From the NCBI RefSeq assembly GCF_027943255.1, contig NC_072895.1:37732001-37796000 (forward strand): a stretch of 64,000 nucleotides of DNA, read 5' to 3'. The notes beneath the pieces were generated by a model. It worked only from the letters and a program-made list of their open reading frames with translations. It was not told where the DNA came from and did not search any database. A program made the translations under genes and the position numbers. The DNA is from Anastrepha obliqua. Its lineage: Eukaryota > Arthropoda > Insecta > Diptera > Tephritidae. Below are positions 34,270 through 47,200 of the stretch, in pieces (position 1 is the stretch's first letter; the number at the start of each line of letters is the position of its first letter).

Positions 34270-34760
34270 TTTTGAAAAGCTCTCTAATCCCACGGCGTAT
34301 CACTATTCCTCGGGAATGGGCGCTGCATTATTTAAAATGAACCAAACGGTTGCCTTAAATATCGCCATTACGTTGTTTTATCTTTGTGCCAAGAGCTACT
34401 GGCTAGCGACTTGCGGACCTTCTTGCAGCCGGAATTGGCGTGTCGACGACTTTTCCTTCCAGTAAGTGTTTGACCTTGTTCTTCCAGGTGGTAAATAAGT
34501 TTCCCATGGATTTATTGAGAAAATTTTTACGATGCTCTCTCAAAAAAAAGTGAGAAGGATTGGAGATAGCTGGTTTCTTTTGATCACAAGTAAATCAATA
34601 TCTTTGCCGAACGCCAATATCAAGCAACCATTAGCGTATGGGATCAAGCAAATTCAGTTCAGTCATTGAAGGAGCTTCGAGATGTATAAGTTGAAAAACA
34701 ATGGATTAAGGACGCCACCTCTTTATTTATTTTTCTGTGTTTGGAAATTTGATTTCGAAA
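34270..34760 (-). pseudogene. Jockey-type LINE remnant
   Basis: Minus strand, across frames: GGVLNPLFFNLYISKLLQ, the degenerate active-site region YANGCLILAFGKDIDLL, SKSMGNLFTTWKN, VVDTPIPAAR, KDKTT and LNNAAPIPEE. This follows the Jockey RT order (SPLLFNLYISKL ... YADD ... LFTTW ... NYAAPIWS). Confidence 0.72.
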
Positions 34761-34999
34761 TATTACAGACGAGTAATGACCACAAGAAGACTTTGGAAAT
34801 AAAATCTTTCGCGGTGGAACTTAGGTTTTCAGATTGATTACCTAATTAGCTCTCTTGAACTCCATCGCTGGTGAAAGCAAGCATTGCACTGTAATTTGAC
34901 AAATAGTGCAGTTTTCGGTGGCACAACACTTTCCCCTTCACACCTACACAATCACCGAATGGGTTTGGTAATGGTAAGCGGTCTGATGCCAGGGATAGG

Positions 35000-36200
35000 A
35001 ACTTGTTAGGTCAAATGAAAGCTGCGATTAACAAAACTCTCCTAAACGCATTGAAGTCATTGGCAATTGTCGTCGTCTATCTCATCAACGGTAGGCCCAA
35101 GAAATGAAAGCGTGGGGCCAGAGGGAAGAGCCTCAGATGAGCAGGTATAAGTGGGCATGCGAAGAGGTGGTTAGTGTTATGCTGTGTGCATTAAAACCTG
35201 AAGTGGTCTTAAAATACCTTTGGTGGCATCTAACCGAAGTTTGGATTCACTTTGCATTTCCCGGACGCGCGATTTAAAATTTTGTTTTAACAGATTTAGT
35301 AAGTCCGTGAAATTGGAACTGCTAGAGCGGCCTTAATGAAAATTAGTAAACTACTGACACGCCCAAAAAGGGTGCACCCGCCAATTATACAAATATATGT
35401 AGAAGCCTTCGAAATGGCTGACAAAGTATCAAATGGCATAGTCGTAAATAGGCTGAAAACCTCAGGAGCCACGATAACGGTAACTAAATTACCTTGCAGG
35501 TGATACGGTATTTTACAACTGCTGATAACATAACAAAAAGGACGAACACGTATTGACAAGGAAAACTTGATTTGACAACAACATAGAGTGGACAGATACA
35601 GCGGAACTCAAATTAAATTATATCATTAATTACATGACTTGGCAACCGTACGGCCAAGATCAATTTAAGAGCTGGCTCTAATCGAAAAAACCGATTCTAA
35701 CTCGCCTATGACTTATACGCTACTCACTTATACGCTACCTTGGCTGTGATTAAGCGTCTCTGTTTTAGGCTTATATTTGGTGTTCTTTTTAAAGTTGTTA
35801 AAAGGGGCAGTTACGGCCTACGACCTATCAAAGTGTGGATATCTTTTAACAAAGCAAAACATATTCAGAAATATGCGAATATGTTTTTTTACATGGCAAT
35901 TTCGCTTTGTATTTCTAACACATATTTGCAAATTGAAGATATGTAACAAATACACAACCAAGTAAAGATAAATCCGTTTTTCATATGTATATTAATTGAA
36001 CTTCCGGAAGCGCGCTCAGTTTTATCACTGAGCTCTTACATATATACAATTGTGAATTATTGGATGATTTGCTTATACTTCTTGGAAATGAGTTTTAATA
36101 ATGATTTACATGAAACCTTCACAAATTATATGGAGTAAAAGACATTTCATGTCTTGCGTCAGCATGACCCTATATACATATTCGCGTTGTTTTTAGTAAA
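35000..36200. other. Unexplained non-coding stretch
   Basis: Intergenic, AT-rich, only short frames with no recognisable domain. I see no gene or clear repeat boundary here. Confidence 0.4.
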
Positions 36201-37303
36201 TATCTACCAACACACCTGATAAACAATTTTCAACCTTAATACTCCAATGTAATGTTTAATGCCACCGATGCCTTTACACGTCACTTCAAATTCCAAAAAG
36301 TGATCGCCAAATTTAACAATATCTGCTCTGGCCCATACTTTTAAGGTAATAAATACATTAAAACTTTAATTTCTTTCATTAAATATTAATTTACATTTTC
36401 AATACTATCAGATCTCTTTTTTTCTATTAACATTCACTCATTTTCGACACACGCCTTTATTAAACTTCATAAAATACCACATTAATGAAATCGAGAACAG
36501 CACAGTGAACGAAATTGGAAATGGAATGAAACGGGTGAAGCTATAAACCCAAATAAATACGCTATCACAAATCCTAATAAGAGGTTCACACACAGCACCT
36601 ATGCCAATCAGTGGAAAAGTTCTGTGGTGAATAAAACTTTTTACTTTGATGAGAAAATTCAACATTTTTGCTGCACCAGTTCCAAACGTTTCACTGTTGG
36701 ATATTACTGACAGCTGCTTTGTTTCCAAAGATCAGTAGCGAGTTAAACGATTCAAAAATGAAGAAATAATAAGAAAATATGTATTTGACTTTGCTGATTT
36801 TAATTCTTCTGCCTTCTTCGTGATTATGCTTAAACTCAAATTTTTCACTAAAGCAGTTGCTTAGCTGAACGAAGTAAAAACTTCCAATCCTACAAAGTAC
36901 TTTTTTATCAATTGGAATAGGCCCAGGCATGAAATATGTGGGGTATTCGTTTAAATGGCTTGTATGTTGAGTATACGTCCAGAGAGGTAGACGAGGAAAG
37001 GGGAGGAGCATTAAGTTGCTCATGTAACTCGCTTTATGTTTGTATTCTTCTCAATGTTGTTCTTGGCTGTAGACTAAAAACTAAAGCAATTATAAGCAAC
37101 GGAGTTTCCCTATATGAACGACACGGACAACATCAAAAGAGAATTCGCTAAGTTAAAACAACACAAATTTCTCTGCATGAATATGATCTTAGCAAAATTT
37201 AAATATGTGAATGAAACACTACATTGGCCTGGTCTGATGTAAACAGCCAATCAATCAACCCCACTATTGTCAAATTGCTTTGCTTTGAGCATATAGTCCA
37301 CAT

Positions 37304-37529
37304 CAAGGTGGATTTATTAAGGTGACAGCATTCACCCAGCTGAATTTTTCACCGTAGGTATGGCTTACGTCAAAATGATATGCTTTGTTTGTATGTATTG
37401 GTATGTTTACATTCGTATGTTTACATTTGCTTGCTGATTTTGACGTGATGGTTGGACCAAACGCAACAACAAATACATGTAGGGTTTTACTTATATGAGT
37501 TTGCTGTCACCTGTAATAAATTCGTCTTG
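37304..37529. mobile_element. MITE family B, copy 3
   Basis: Termini CAAGGTGGATTTATTAAGGT and inverted CAAGACGAATTTATTACAGG, both followed by TGACAGCA. 226 bp. Confidence 0.85.
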
Positions 37530-37599
37530 GTCCACATATACAAATGTATGTTTAAATATATCTTTAGGCGCCTTCGCTTCGCTACTTCTCTGCTCGCTC

Positions 37600-37710
37600 T
37601 GCTTGTTTGACGAAATATTTGCACGTGAAAGCAACAAGAAAATTATCGAGCAAGATACGCGCTAGCGAGTATGGCTATGCCTCATAAAACTGGCATAGCT
37701 AACTATTTTC
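37600..37710. repeat. Dispersed repeat R2, copy 1
   Basis: ATCGAGCAAGATACGCGCTA then GTATGGCTATGCCTCAT matches 55590-55650 (ATCGAGCAAGATTCGCCGCTA, GTATGGCTATAGCTCAT). Nature unknown. Confidence 0.5.
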
Positions 37711-38559
37711 AATGTGGCTACCTCTGTTTTCTGATATTAGGCAAGTTTCATAAGAACTTTGCAACTCCTTTGCTTGCAATTCTTCAGTTTTTGTTCAGTC
37801 AAAAACAACAACCACGTTGAGAAGAACAAGAACACAAAGGGTGTTGACAGAGCACGAACATCGCATTTAACGAGTTGAAGCAACAAATGCATAGATAATA
37901 AGATGGGAAACTTTTTCATTTTGAGAGAGAGCGCGCCCATGAGGACGTTTCAAAACTTGGCAGCACTCACACATTATGGGATTTTGAACAGCTGATAGGC
38001 GAAATGGCAGACTGCCAGAAGAAACGCGCCAAAAATAACAGACGAAAACAGTTCGTTTTTGCTTAATGGAGAAATGACGTGTTGAAATGTTTATAATTAT
38101 TTGTCCTGAAACTAATTCAATTGAAATGTAATAATTTGAATTGAAGTGAGTTTGTAGAATCCAAAGCTCGGTGTATCCTTTTCGACTTCTACTTTTAATT
38201 AGTCTTATGTCTATGGTTGAAAAACGTAGGTAGGGGAATTGAATTTGTGTTTGAGATATTTTACAAAAATTAAAGGTAATCTGCTTTAACTTATTCTGTT
38301 CGTTGTTTGAGAGTTTTTTTTTTTTGTTACCCACTTTCTGTGTTATATTAAAAAATCGCAATAAGTAATGTTTTTAATTATAACTTATGTTTTTCGGGTT
38401 CATAACTTTATTATTGTTAAATTACTTATGTATATCAGTTTTAAATAATTTCATTTACATATACATTTTTTAAATTTTTTGCTTATTTATTGTACATATA
38501 TCATACGGATTGTGCTTATTTTTAATATGTGTAGGTGTTTACGAGTGATATAAGGCTAT

Positions 38560-38650
38560 TGGGCAACCCCACACTAAATACTAACCTCAATGGTGGTGTG
38601 GAAACTAAAATTTCCCAATTTTTGTTTAAAAAATACCCAATTCATGCCAT
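38560..38650. repeat. Dispersed repeat R3 (inverted match to 14810-14890)
   Basis: The reverse complement TATTTTTTAAACAAAAATTG matches GCATTTTTTAAACAAAAATTGGGAA at 14823; the match extends on both sides. Confidence 0.55.
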
Positions 38651-39713
38651 TCATACCCAAAAGAGTTTCCCATCTAGTCATCTATGACAAATGTATCCCT
38701 ATATGAACGCGCTTCTACTAATACTCATTAGGTGCTTCCAAACAAATTTAATTTATGGCCGCTCTTTTCCAGTGCATACTTATTTATATAAGTTTGAAGC
38801 AATACTACTATTCAACATTTGTCACTTGCTAATAGTGCCGACACTCACCGACGTGTACGTATGCCGTGTCTGCTTGGCATGAGATACACAAAATTGAGGA
38901 TAACTTATGCTCGTATGGCTACGTAAACAACAGCTGATTTCGTTTGCTTACATATTTATAAACTACATCAGAGTTTGCTTGTATTGACACAATTTTGCTG
39001 CATTCATACATTTTAAGTGTGTGGCATTAACAATTACAATTTTCCATTCATTTCAACAGTGCTGGCTGGTTGCTCTGTCATCAGCTGATATGGCTATAGT
39101 GCAGATCCATAAGTAAAAACATTCTCAGCTGGTTGTCAAAAAATATCCAGAGCTGAGATCACCTGATTCCAAAACGCGATTTTTTGTAACATGGTTGGCA
39201 TAATTCAATTTCATAGAAAATCGTATCAAAAAGCCTTAAAAATTACGTAAAAATGCATAGATTTCTCAATAAAATACATATTATAGTATAGCTAAGAAAT
39301 ATATTAAAAATATTTATTATTGTAAATTTTATAAAGCCAAAGATAATATTTTAGTTTTTTTTTTGTCGATATTCTATAGTTTTTAATGTTTAAAAATTCT
39401 AATTTGACCTAGCAACCCCGCCAATACGCTCAGCAAACTTAGGCCTGTCAAAAAATAGGAAGAAGAAGAGCGCGTTTACTTGTACTTTTGTACAATGGTC
39501 ATGGCTTAACAGCAAAAATCAAAATTTCTCGGATTTCATATGTACTTTATATAAATTTTAATCACATATAAATGAAAATCGCTCGTTATCTTAACATTTT
39601 ATAAATATTGATATTTTTCATATTGTAAGGGTGTCAAATGCTCACATCAATTTCAAAAGTTGAGGCACGCGTGCGCCTTTAAGCTTCACAAAACGCACGG
39701 TGGGCTTGAACGA

Positions 39714-40679
39714 GAGATGCATAGGTTTGACAAAAATGCCATACAAAACGGCCAGCGATGATTTTTTTACTGGCTACTAATATACATATGTGAAATCAGA
39801 TAAATTTGAAATTAAATTTGGGTAAATTACAGTTCCCGATAATATGTACATAATATTGTAAATTCGAAGTAAGGGATATGATACAAATCGGTACATTCAC
39901 TTACATATTTACTATACTCGTCATAATTATTTATATATATAATTGGCGCGTACACCCTTTTTGGGTGTTTGGTCGAGCTCCTCCTCCTATTTGTGGTGTG
40001 CGTCTTGATGTTGTTGCACAAATGGAGGGGCCTACAGTTTCAAGCCGACTCCGAACGGCAGATATTTTTACGAGGAGCTTTTTCATGGCAGAAATACACT
40101 CGGAGGTTTTCCATTTTTTTTAATTATTATTTTATTACTTATTAATAATCATAATAGACCACTGAAAACTCACAGTAAGTTTGGAGACTTTACTTTTATT
40201 TAAGAAAATTAAAACTTAAATGATAACATGAAAAGAATTATGTAAAATTTAAATAAATAAATCGTAAATACTACTTTATTCGCATTGTAAATAATGAAAC
40301 AATAATTTTTAATCATCAAAAATATTTTAATTAATCAATAAGAAACTAAAACATTTGAATGCCTTTTTTCAGAAGTTCTCAATAAAAAAATGTATGCAAT
40401 AACATTTGACTCAATAAATAATACATAATATTACCTTTTAAACATTGAAAATAGTCAAGCACTATAATAAAATAAGCCTAAAATATTATTATTATTTTCA
40501 AATTCTGTCAATATAAAATATTTTTAATTTTCGGCTTTTCGACAAAAATTTAGACATTTGAGTTTAGATGCGCGTAGAATTTCAAACTAAACTGATTTCA
40601 CATACATATGTACTTATATGAGTAGCCGGCAACGAATGCCCGTTTTGTATGACATTTTTGTCAAACCTATCTCATTCTC
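39714..40679. mobile_element. Fold-back element upstream of the cGAS-like receptor
   Basis: Arms 39714-39812 and 40583-40679 are inverted copies (CCGTTTTGTATG(G/A)CATTTTTGTCAAACCTAT; AATTTCAAA...CTGATTTCACAT). They enclose about 770 bp that includes a truncated SINE. No coding capacity. Confidence 0.65.
39941..40117 (-). mobile_element. tRNA-derived SINE, 5'-truncated copy
   Basis: Has the 3' half (GGCGCGTACACCCTTTTTGG to the CACTCGGAGG block) but no tRNA-like head. It abuts an AT dinucleotide run, like the 52816 copy. Confidence 0.8.
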
Positions 40680-41081
40680 AACGGGAGCAATTATCTATAA
40701 TATTTTGTGTTCTTGCACCGTGTATGTTCGCTTTTGCAAATATTGAAAGCGTTTGCATATTTATTATTAAAAAAATTGAGTATGTATTAGTTTCCATTCA
40801 ATTCTTGCAGAGACGTGACAAAACACTTACATATGGAAATCGATCTTATTTGTATTTTCTCTTCTTTTGCACATGAATGTATATTAGAAATTTCACAAAA
40901 TTAATCAAACATTCGAATTTCTCTATATTTTTCCTCCAACCGCCGCCACTGTGATTTGTTTTGAATTCATGTGTCATTTTCTACTTACGACTACTTGATT
41001 TTGCCTTTCTTTATCTGATACATCCGCACTGTAATGTTTGTTGATACTACCAATATATACATTAACTTTCCAGCAGGCAAT

Positions 41082-41087
41082 TCAGTG
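41082..41087 (+). promoter_or_regulatory. Possible initiator of the cGAS-like receptor
   Basis: TCAGTG matches the arthropod initiator core (TCAGT) about 40 bases upstream of the ATG. There is no TATA box at a convincing spacing. Weak evidence. Confidence 0.22.
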
Positions 41088-41125
41088 TAATAGTGCATCA
41101 AAGCAACAAGTTTATTTATAAGAAA

Positions 41126-41282
41126 ATGGATGAAATATTTGCTAACATAAATGGAGAAATAAACATAAAGGAGTACAAAAAAGAGTACATGTGCCATTTA
41201 GAGCATTTACGTGATAACATTTTTAAAAGCTTAAAGAAAGATGCAGTTTTTTCAAGACTATATAATGGCGTGTATCTGAAAG
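41126..41282 (+). CDS. cGAS-like receptor coding exon 1
   Basis: Residues 1-52 plus one base: charged helical N-terminus ending at YLK. The donor is GTAATA. The single leftover G starts the Gly53 codon of the catalytic GS motif. Confidence 0.88.
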
Positions 41283-44200
41283 GTAATATTCTCTTTGATA
41301 GAAATTTACACGTATGTATGTACTTACATATATAATGTCTGATAGAATGTGAAGCAAGTTCATTGCCATTTCTAAACAATGGCCGGCATTTCATAACACA
41401 AATGTACATACATATAATACAAGGTGGAGCAAAATGAATCATCAATTTGGTTTTTGATCATTTTTTTTACTAAATAAAGAAAATATTTTTGGTAATCTTT
41501 ATTTTGATCTTTGCGCGCTCCATTGCTTGTATATTTGTATATAGCAGCAGTCTAGTTCAAAAGTGTCAAATATGATTGACGTACGACGCCATTTACAAAA
41601 ATTATAAATCGTCCGATGGGGTGAGTAATTTTGCGCCAGCTTGTAGTATAAACAGAATCAAATCGCTGAGCGAATTTTGTTGTGCGGAGCGTTGCCGCCG
41701 AGTGATATTCGCCGCAGCATTTCGCCCAGTTGAACAGAACCAAAGCGAAATTCGTATCAAAAACAAGAAGATTAACCCCAAAATTCTTAATTAATATTCA
41801 ATAAAATATATTAATTCAAATTATCAAAGACCTTAAGGGGTATTCTGGTCTAGATGCCTTAATTTTAGGTATTTTTAAAACTAAGATACAAAATGGAAAA
41901 CATTTTTACTTTCCATTTTTTTATGGTTTTTATTAATATTGGAAAAGTATAAAAAAAATTTATAACAAAAAAAAAAAAATTGTGGAATTGTAGGCCGGCG
42001 GAGTGGGGGATACATAAAAAACAGTGCTCCATGGTTGACATGATTCCAACAAAATTCTAAAACAAACAAATTAAAAAAATGTTTTGCCTTATTTTTTACC
42101 TTTTCAATTTTTTTAAAAATCCTTCAAACTTAAATTTTTCAGAATCCGAGGCAGGCGTGATAGACAGATGTATAATAAAAAAAATCTTATCAAACTTTAA
42201 AGTGATCGGTCAAATAGAACTTGAGATATCATGACGACTATCTCAAAAAAATAGTTTTCAGAAAATCGCGTTGGAAGTTTGAGCAACAATTCCAATAAAA
42301 TAACTTAGATCATAATATTTACTACTCACTCTGGATTAATCGGCGATATATTTCCAGGTATATATTATAGAAGTATAAAGTATATATATAGTAGTACCTC
42401 GATTCTTGCACATAATGAAAACAGGGCTCGGTGCAAGAATTGAGGTTGTCGCAAGTAGCGAGTATTGTTTTTTTTTGTATGAAATAAAAGTCAATTTCAT
42501 GAAAGAATTTGGTTGGAAAATAAGTTCATTATTATTAATATGTATTTTAATTCAATACGCTTAAATTTAATTCGTTCATATACATACATAAATATAGAAA
42601 GACTCACATACTTTATGGTGAACTAAAAAAATTTGAAATTTTTGTTTGTTTTGTGCAAGCTCGGTTGTTCAGTACTACGCTGCTTCTAAGTCTCTGGAGC
42701 GTGATAATATCGTCTAAAGAGGCATTATTTTGATCAGCCCATTCTAAGCAAATATTGTATGCTGATATAGTCTCCTCCTGTGTAACTTTCTTCGTATCTA
42801 CTACCACGTTGTTTGTTTCTTCACCATCAGTAAGGTCACAATTGATACAGGGATCTTTATTTTGTTCAAAAGACTCCAAAATAGGTTCAGCAATCTATTG
42901 CTCAATTTCAGAATCGGATATTTGCTGCAATGGTTCTATTTCTTGAAGCAAATTTGAAATTGCTTGAATATTGGATGTATCTTCAAAAAGCTGTAAGCGT
43001 AACTCTGAAAGAGGGATGAAATCTTCACTATCCCATTCGGATGTTACCTCAAACAGTTTTTGAAATGATGACTGAATGGAGGTCACATTAACAGCGAAAA
43101 ACGGGCACATTACGCTATACGAGCTAAGGGCGACCACTTGCGCGATATCATATTCAAAAAGTGATGTAAACGAATCTCCTTGAACTAAATTAAATGTTTT
43201 TCACAATGAAACACAAAAAAATGTTTCTTTTTCCATATTTTTTTAATAATCACATGGGTCAGTTTAATATGGCCAACCCTGTACATCCATACTATTTATA
43301 AATACATATATATCACAATCCCGGAGCCAAACCGAACCGGTCTAAGCGTGTGGAAGTTTTCTTTGGGCACTTTCTTTTTCTTTGGATAGTTTCCTTTTCC
43401 TCCATTTGAGTACAACTATGGCAGCGCATATTGTATGGGATACCCATTTTGGCTGCCTACTCTCCCATAAATCAGAGACCATGACCGCTTTTTCATCTCT
43501 TTCAATGTTCCGATGTCCCGAGACCCAGATTTGAATGATCCCACTATTCGTATTAGGATACAGTCCTAATGCTATTACCACAACATCATCAGCATACGTC
43601 ACCGCTTTTACCCCACCTCTACTAAGTTCAATCAAGATTTTGCTTACCCCACATAACAAAAGAAGTGGAGATATTACCCCTCGTTGTGAAGTTCCTCTAT
43701 TTATCCTCTTAGTTATGTTGATATTTCCCATATTAGCTTTGATAATCTTGGTTTCTAGCATAGAGATTACCCAACTACTAATGCAATTTTCCACCCTAAA
43801 TATAGCCTTAGTTTAAACACGCTTTGAAAATTTCCACTAGCCGTGAGAGAAAACAGTCACATGTTTCTTGGAATTATCCCATCAAGGTCCGGAGGTTTAA
43901 AAGGTGAAAGGTAATGCTCTTAAAAAGTATTAAACAGTTTCGAATATCATTACTAGTTTTAGAAAATATTCGTTTGTCTTTTTCTATAGCCGACGTGTTT
44001 TAGTACTACTAACCGAGTTGAACTTATGTATAAAAGTTATTAAAACGATTTTTACTTTTGAGGAAATTTGTTTATCTTTATTTTTTATATGAAGTGTGCC
44101 ATATGTATTTGATTAATTTCGTATATTCTAGGAAGTTACGGCGACAACTTGAAAGTAAAGTACCCTGACGAGTACGATCTGGTTTTCCGCCTTAAGCTAC

Positions 44201-47200
44201 CAGAAAGTCATCGAATTATTGTTGTAAAGGATCGAAACGTACCAGGAAATGTTATACTAGATTTGACAGAAGTGTTCCGAACTATTGCAAACCAAAAGCA
44301 ACATGCTGATATCTTTAAATATTTGAAAAAATGGGTAACGGACAAGAATCTACTTTCAATAAAACTACTACAAAGTTGGCTAGAACGCTGTTTTACCAAA
44401 GCCTTGGACGATCTAAACAAGCAAATTATCTACAAAAATATCGTATCAACTATAATCTATAGAAAGCAAGGTCCAGCACATACGATCTTTATCTATACCC
44501 CCTACAAATATTCAGTAGATTTCGTGCCAGCGATTGTTTTGAACTCTTCGCAAGCTGTGTTAAAGAATATCCCGGGCAATTGGGACGCTGTGCCCAAACC
44601 GCTAAAGGATACACCAAGCATAACGTCATTTCGAGCTTCATATGACTCGCTCGAGAATGAAATTATAAAAGATAAAAAAAATTTAAAAAATGCGCTGAGG
44701 ATTATGAAAAAATTTCGCGATAGACATCAAAATATGAGCAACTTAAAGAGTTACTATATAAAAACGATATTTCTATGGAGAGCATCAGCAGAACCTACTT
44801 GTTTTTGGAATAAGTCCATAAATTTCGTTATAATGGAAGTAAGTATAAACATGTAAAGCATACTCCTGTATTTGAACATATCACTCATTTATTTTGCAGA
44901 AATAACTATTAACTTTTGTTTTATCTTGTACCAAAATTGTATTATATTTTCTCTTTATCCTCATTTTATTTCGCTTATCCTATAAGGATATTTTAAAACC
45001 AATTTATGCTCGTATGCATGCACATTTAAATCCCGACTGATAGATTACAAGATTTGCCCCTCCGAAGCGAAATTGTGAGAGTAACTTTAGCTGCTACGTC
45101 ATAGGGGACTTGACAGCAGGATTATCTGCTTATTTCACAAGGATTCTTACGAACTTCCAACAACTCGTTGTTCAGAACATAGACCACAATCAGACGGCAA
45201 CGAAGTAACATGACTAGTAGCTACGTTAATTTTGCCGTTCTCAGTTTTTGAAGATCTCTGTTGTAAATAAGTCGCTGCCATCTCCCTTATTACGTCAGCA
45301 AATTAGCTGATTCGTTCAAATTCGCTGAGACCCGATTAACGGTTTGATATTGTCCACACCTTCTGTACGTCGTAGGTCGGTGATTCTGCTTCGTACTGTA
45401 AGCCCGCTTAGTTTATGCAACGGCTAAAGTTTGGTCGTGAAAAGGTTCACCGGTAATGTTAATCCCGTGATCCCTAAAATATGTGAAATATCGAATTCAC
45501 AGAAGTATAAACTTATTTAGTACAAAATTTGATTGCAATAAAAGCGTTTCACTATCCAAGAAGCTTGTTTTAATTTATTTAGTGAAGCTTTATGCACAAA
45601 GAGTTGAATTTATACAAACATTATATGTTTACGATTAACTATATTTGTTTTATGGAATAAACACCCTTTTTGGGTGTTTGGCCGAGCTCCTCTCCTACAG
45701 TTTCAAGCCGACTCCGAATGGCAGATATTTTTATGAGGAGCTTTTTCATGGCAGAAACACACTTGGAGGTTTGCCATTGCCTGCCGAAGGGTGACCGCTA
45801 TTAAAAAAATCTTTTTCTTTATTTTGGCTACGGTTACCGCCAGTAAGTATAGTGGCTGCCAATTGACGCACCTAGGCTCATTGTGATTACACCTGGGCTG
45901 TTCCCCTCCTCACTCTACGCTGTCTTCATTGCACTAGTCTTTGGCTTTGATGAATCTTACAATCTTTGCTAGTTTTAAATTGGCAATTTCTGCCAAATTA
46001 TTCAAAAAACTTTTTCCGTTACAGCTCGTTACAGCTTCTGCAGTAGTCGTTATAGGGTGCTCCCTGTCTGCTGGCATGCCTGCCTATAAGACAATGCTGT
46101 GTTAGAACCCCAAAAAGATTTCTCACGTCCTTCCTTCGTTCCTTGAAACTTCAACAGTCGTTTTGTGCGGCCCATACTCGATTCTGGCCACGTCATCCTA
46201 CATGTTTTACAGGTCAGGAACTGAGTCCATAGCACGTTCGAAGATTGGATGGTGTGCTTATCTTTTAGTAGCTTACAAGTTGGTAGAGGTATTAGTACCC
46301 AAGGTAGAGGTGGTACCCAAACTCGTTAGATCATGATTGTAGTGATTTCAGGGCCAATTGGCTTCTTAAGTATATATATATTTCTCTTGTAGTGAGGACA
46401 CTTTTCTTTAAAACCAACAGGCTTTCCCTGATAGCCAGAATTTCAGCTTGAAATACGCCACAATGCTCCGGTAGCCGGAAGGAAATGCCTGCTATCACCT
46501 CCTCAAAGTGCAAGCCTCCGCCTTCGTCTTCATTGAGCTTGGAACCATCTATATAGATACTGACTCCACTTCCCTTGTCCATTACCCCATTGTCCCAATC
46601 TGCTCTCGTTGGGAAAGTTGTGGTAAAGAATGCATTTAAGTGTAGCTCTGTTGAGTTACAAAAGTATGTTGTGTGTGTCTGGGGTATGAAGGGGAATTCA
46701 CCTACTATTTTTGCGTGTCCCTTTCTGTTAGTGCCTAAGTGAGAAGATTCTCTTAACTGAGCGCCGATTTTGCCGCCAGTAGTTTTCTGTGGGCCTCAAT
46801 CGGTAATAGATCCAATATGAAATTCATAGCTGCCGTGGGCGTAGTCTTTAGTGTCCCGCCTATGCAGAGATTCGCACCTCTTTGCATACTTTCCATACGT
46901 TTACCATAGTCTTTTTCTCAAGTGCCGACCACCAGACCAATGCACCTTTTGTCATGACTGGATTAATAAATATGCCTGGAAGTATTGTTTTTGTTCCATG
47001 TTTTTTTTATATTAATTATTACGTGAAAAAGATCCTCGTAGTTACATCCTTTTTTGTAACATATTAAATCACATGGTTTTTAAGTAGCATTTGAAATATG
47101 CAATGCATTACGATTTGTAAATATGTGAATTTAAAATCAGTTTATCTTAAACTTCAAATGGTTTATTTCATAGTACGGTTAAATGCTTTCAGTTATTGCA

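Noticed and set aside
34337..34465. A 42-codon plus-strand ORF that looks like a secreted peptide (hydrophobic start, Cys pair)
   Set aside because: The opposite strand reads as a Jockey LINE reverse transcriptase across the same bases, so the peptide is an antisense shadow.
37867..38361. A 164-codon minus-strand open frame
   Set aside because: TTG start, basic AT-driven composition, no recognisable domain, no splice context. Left as chance.
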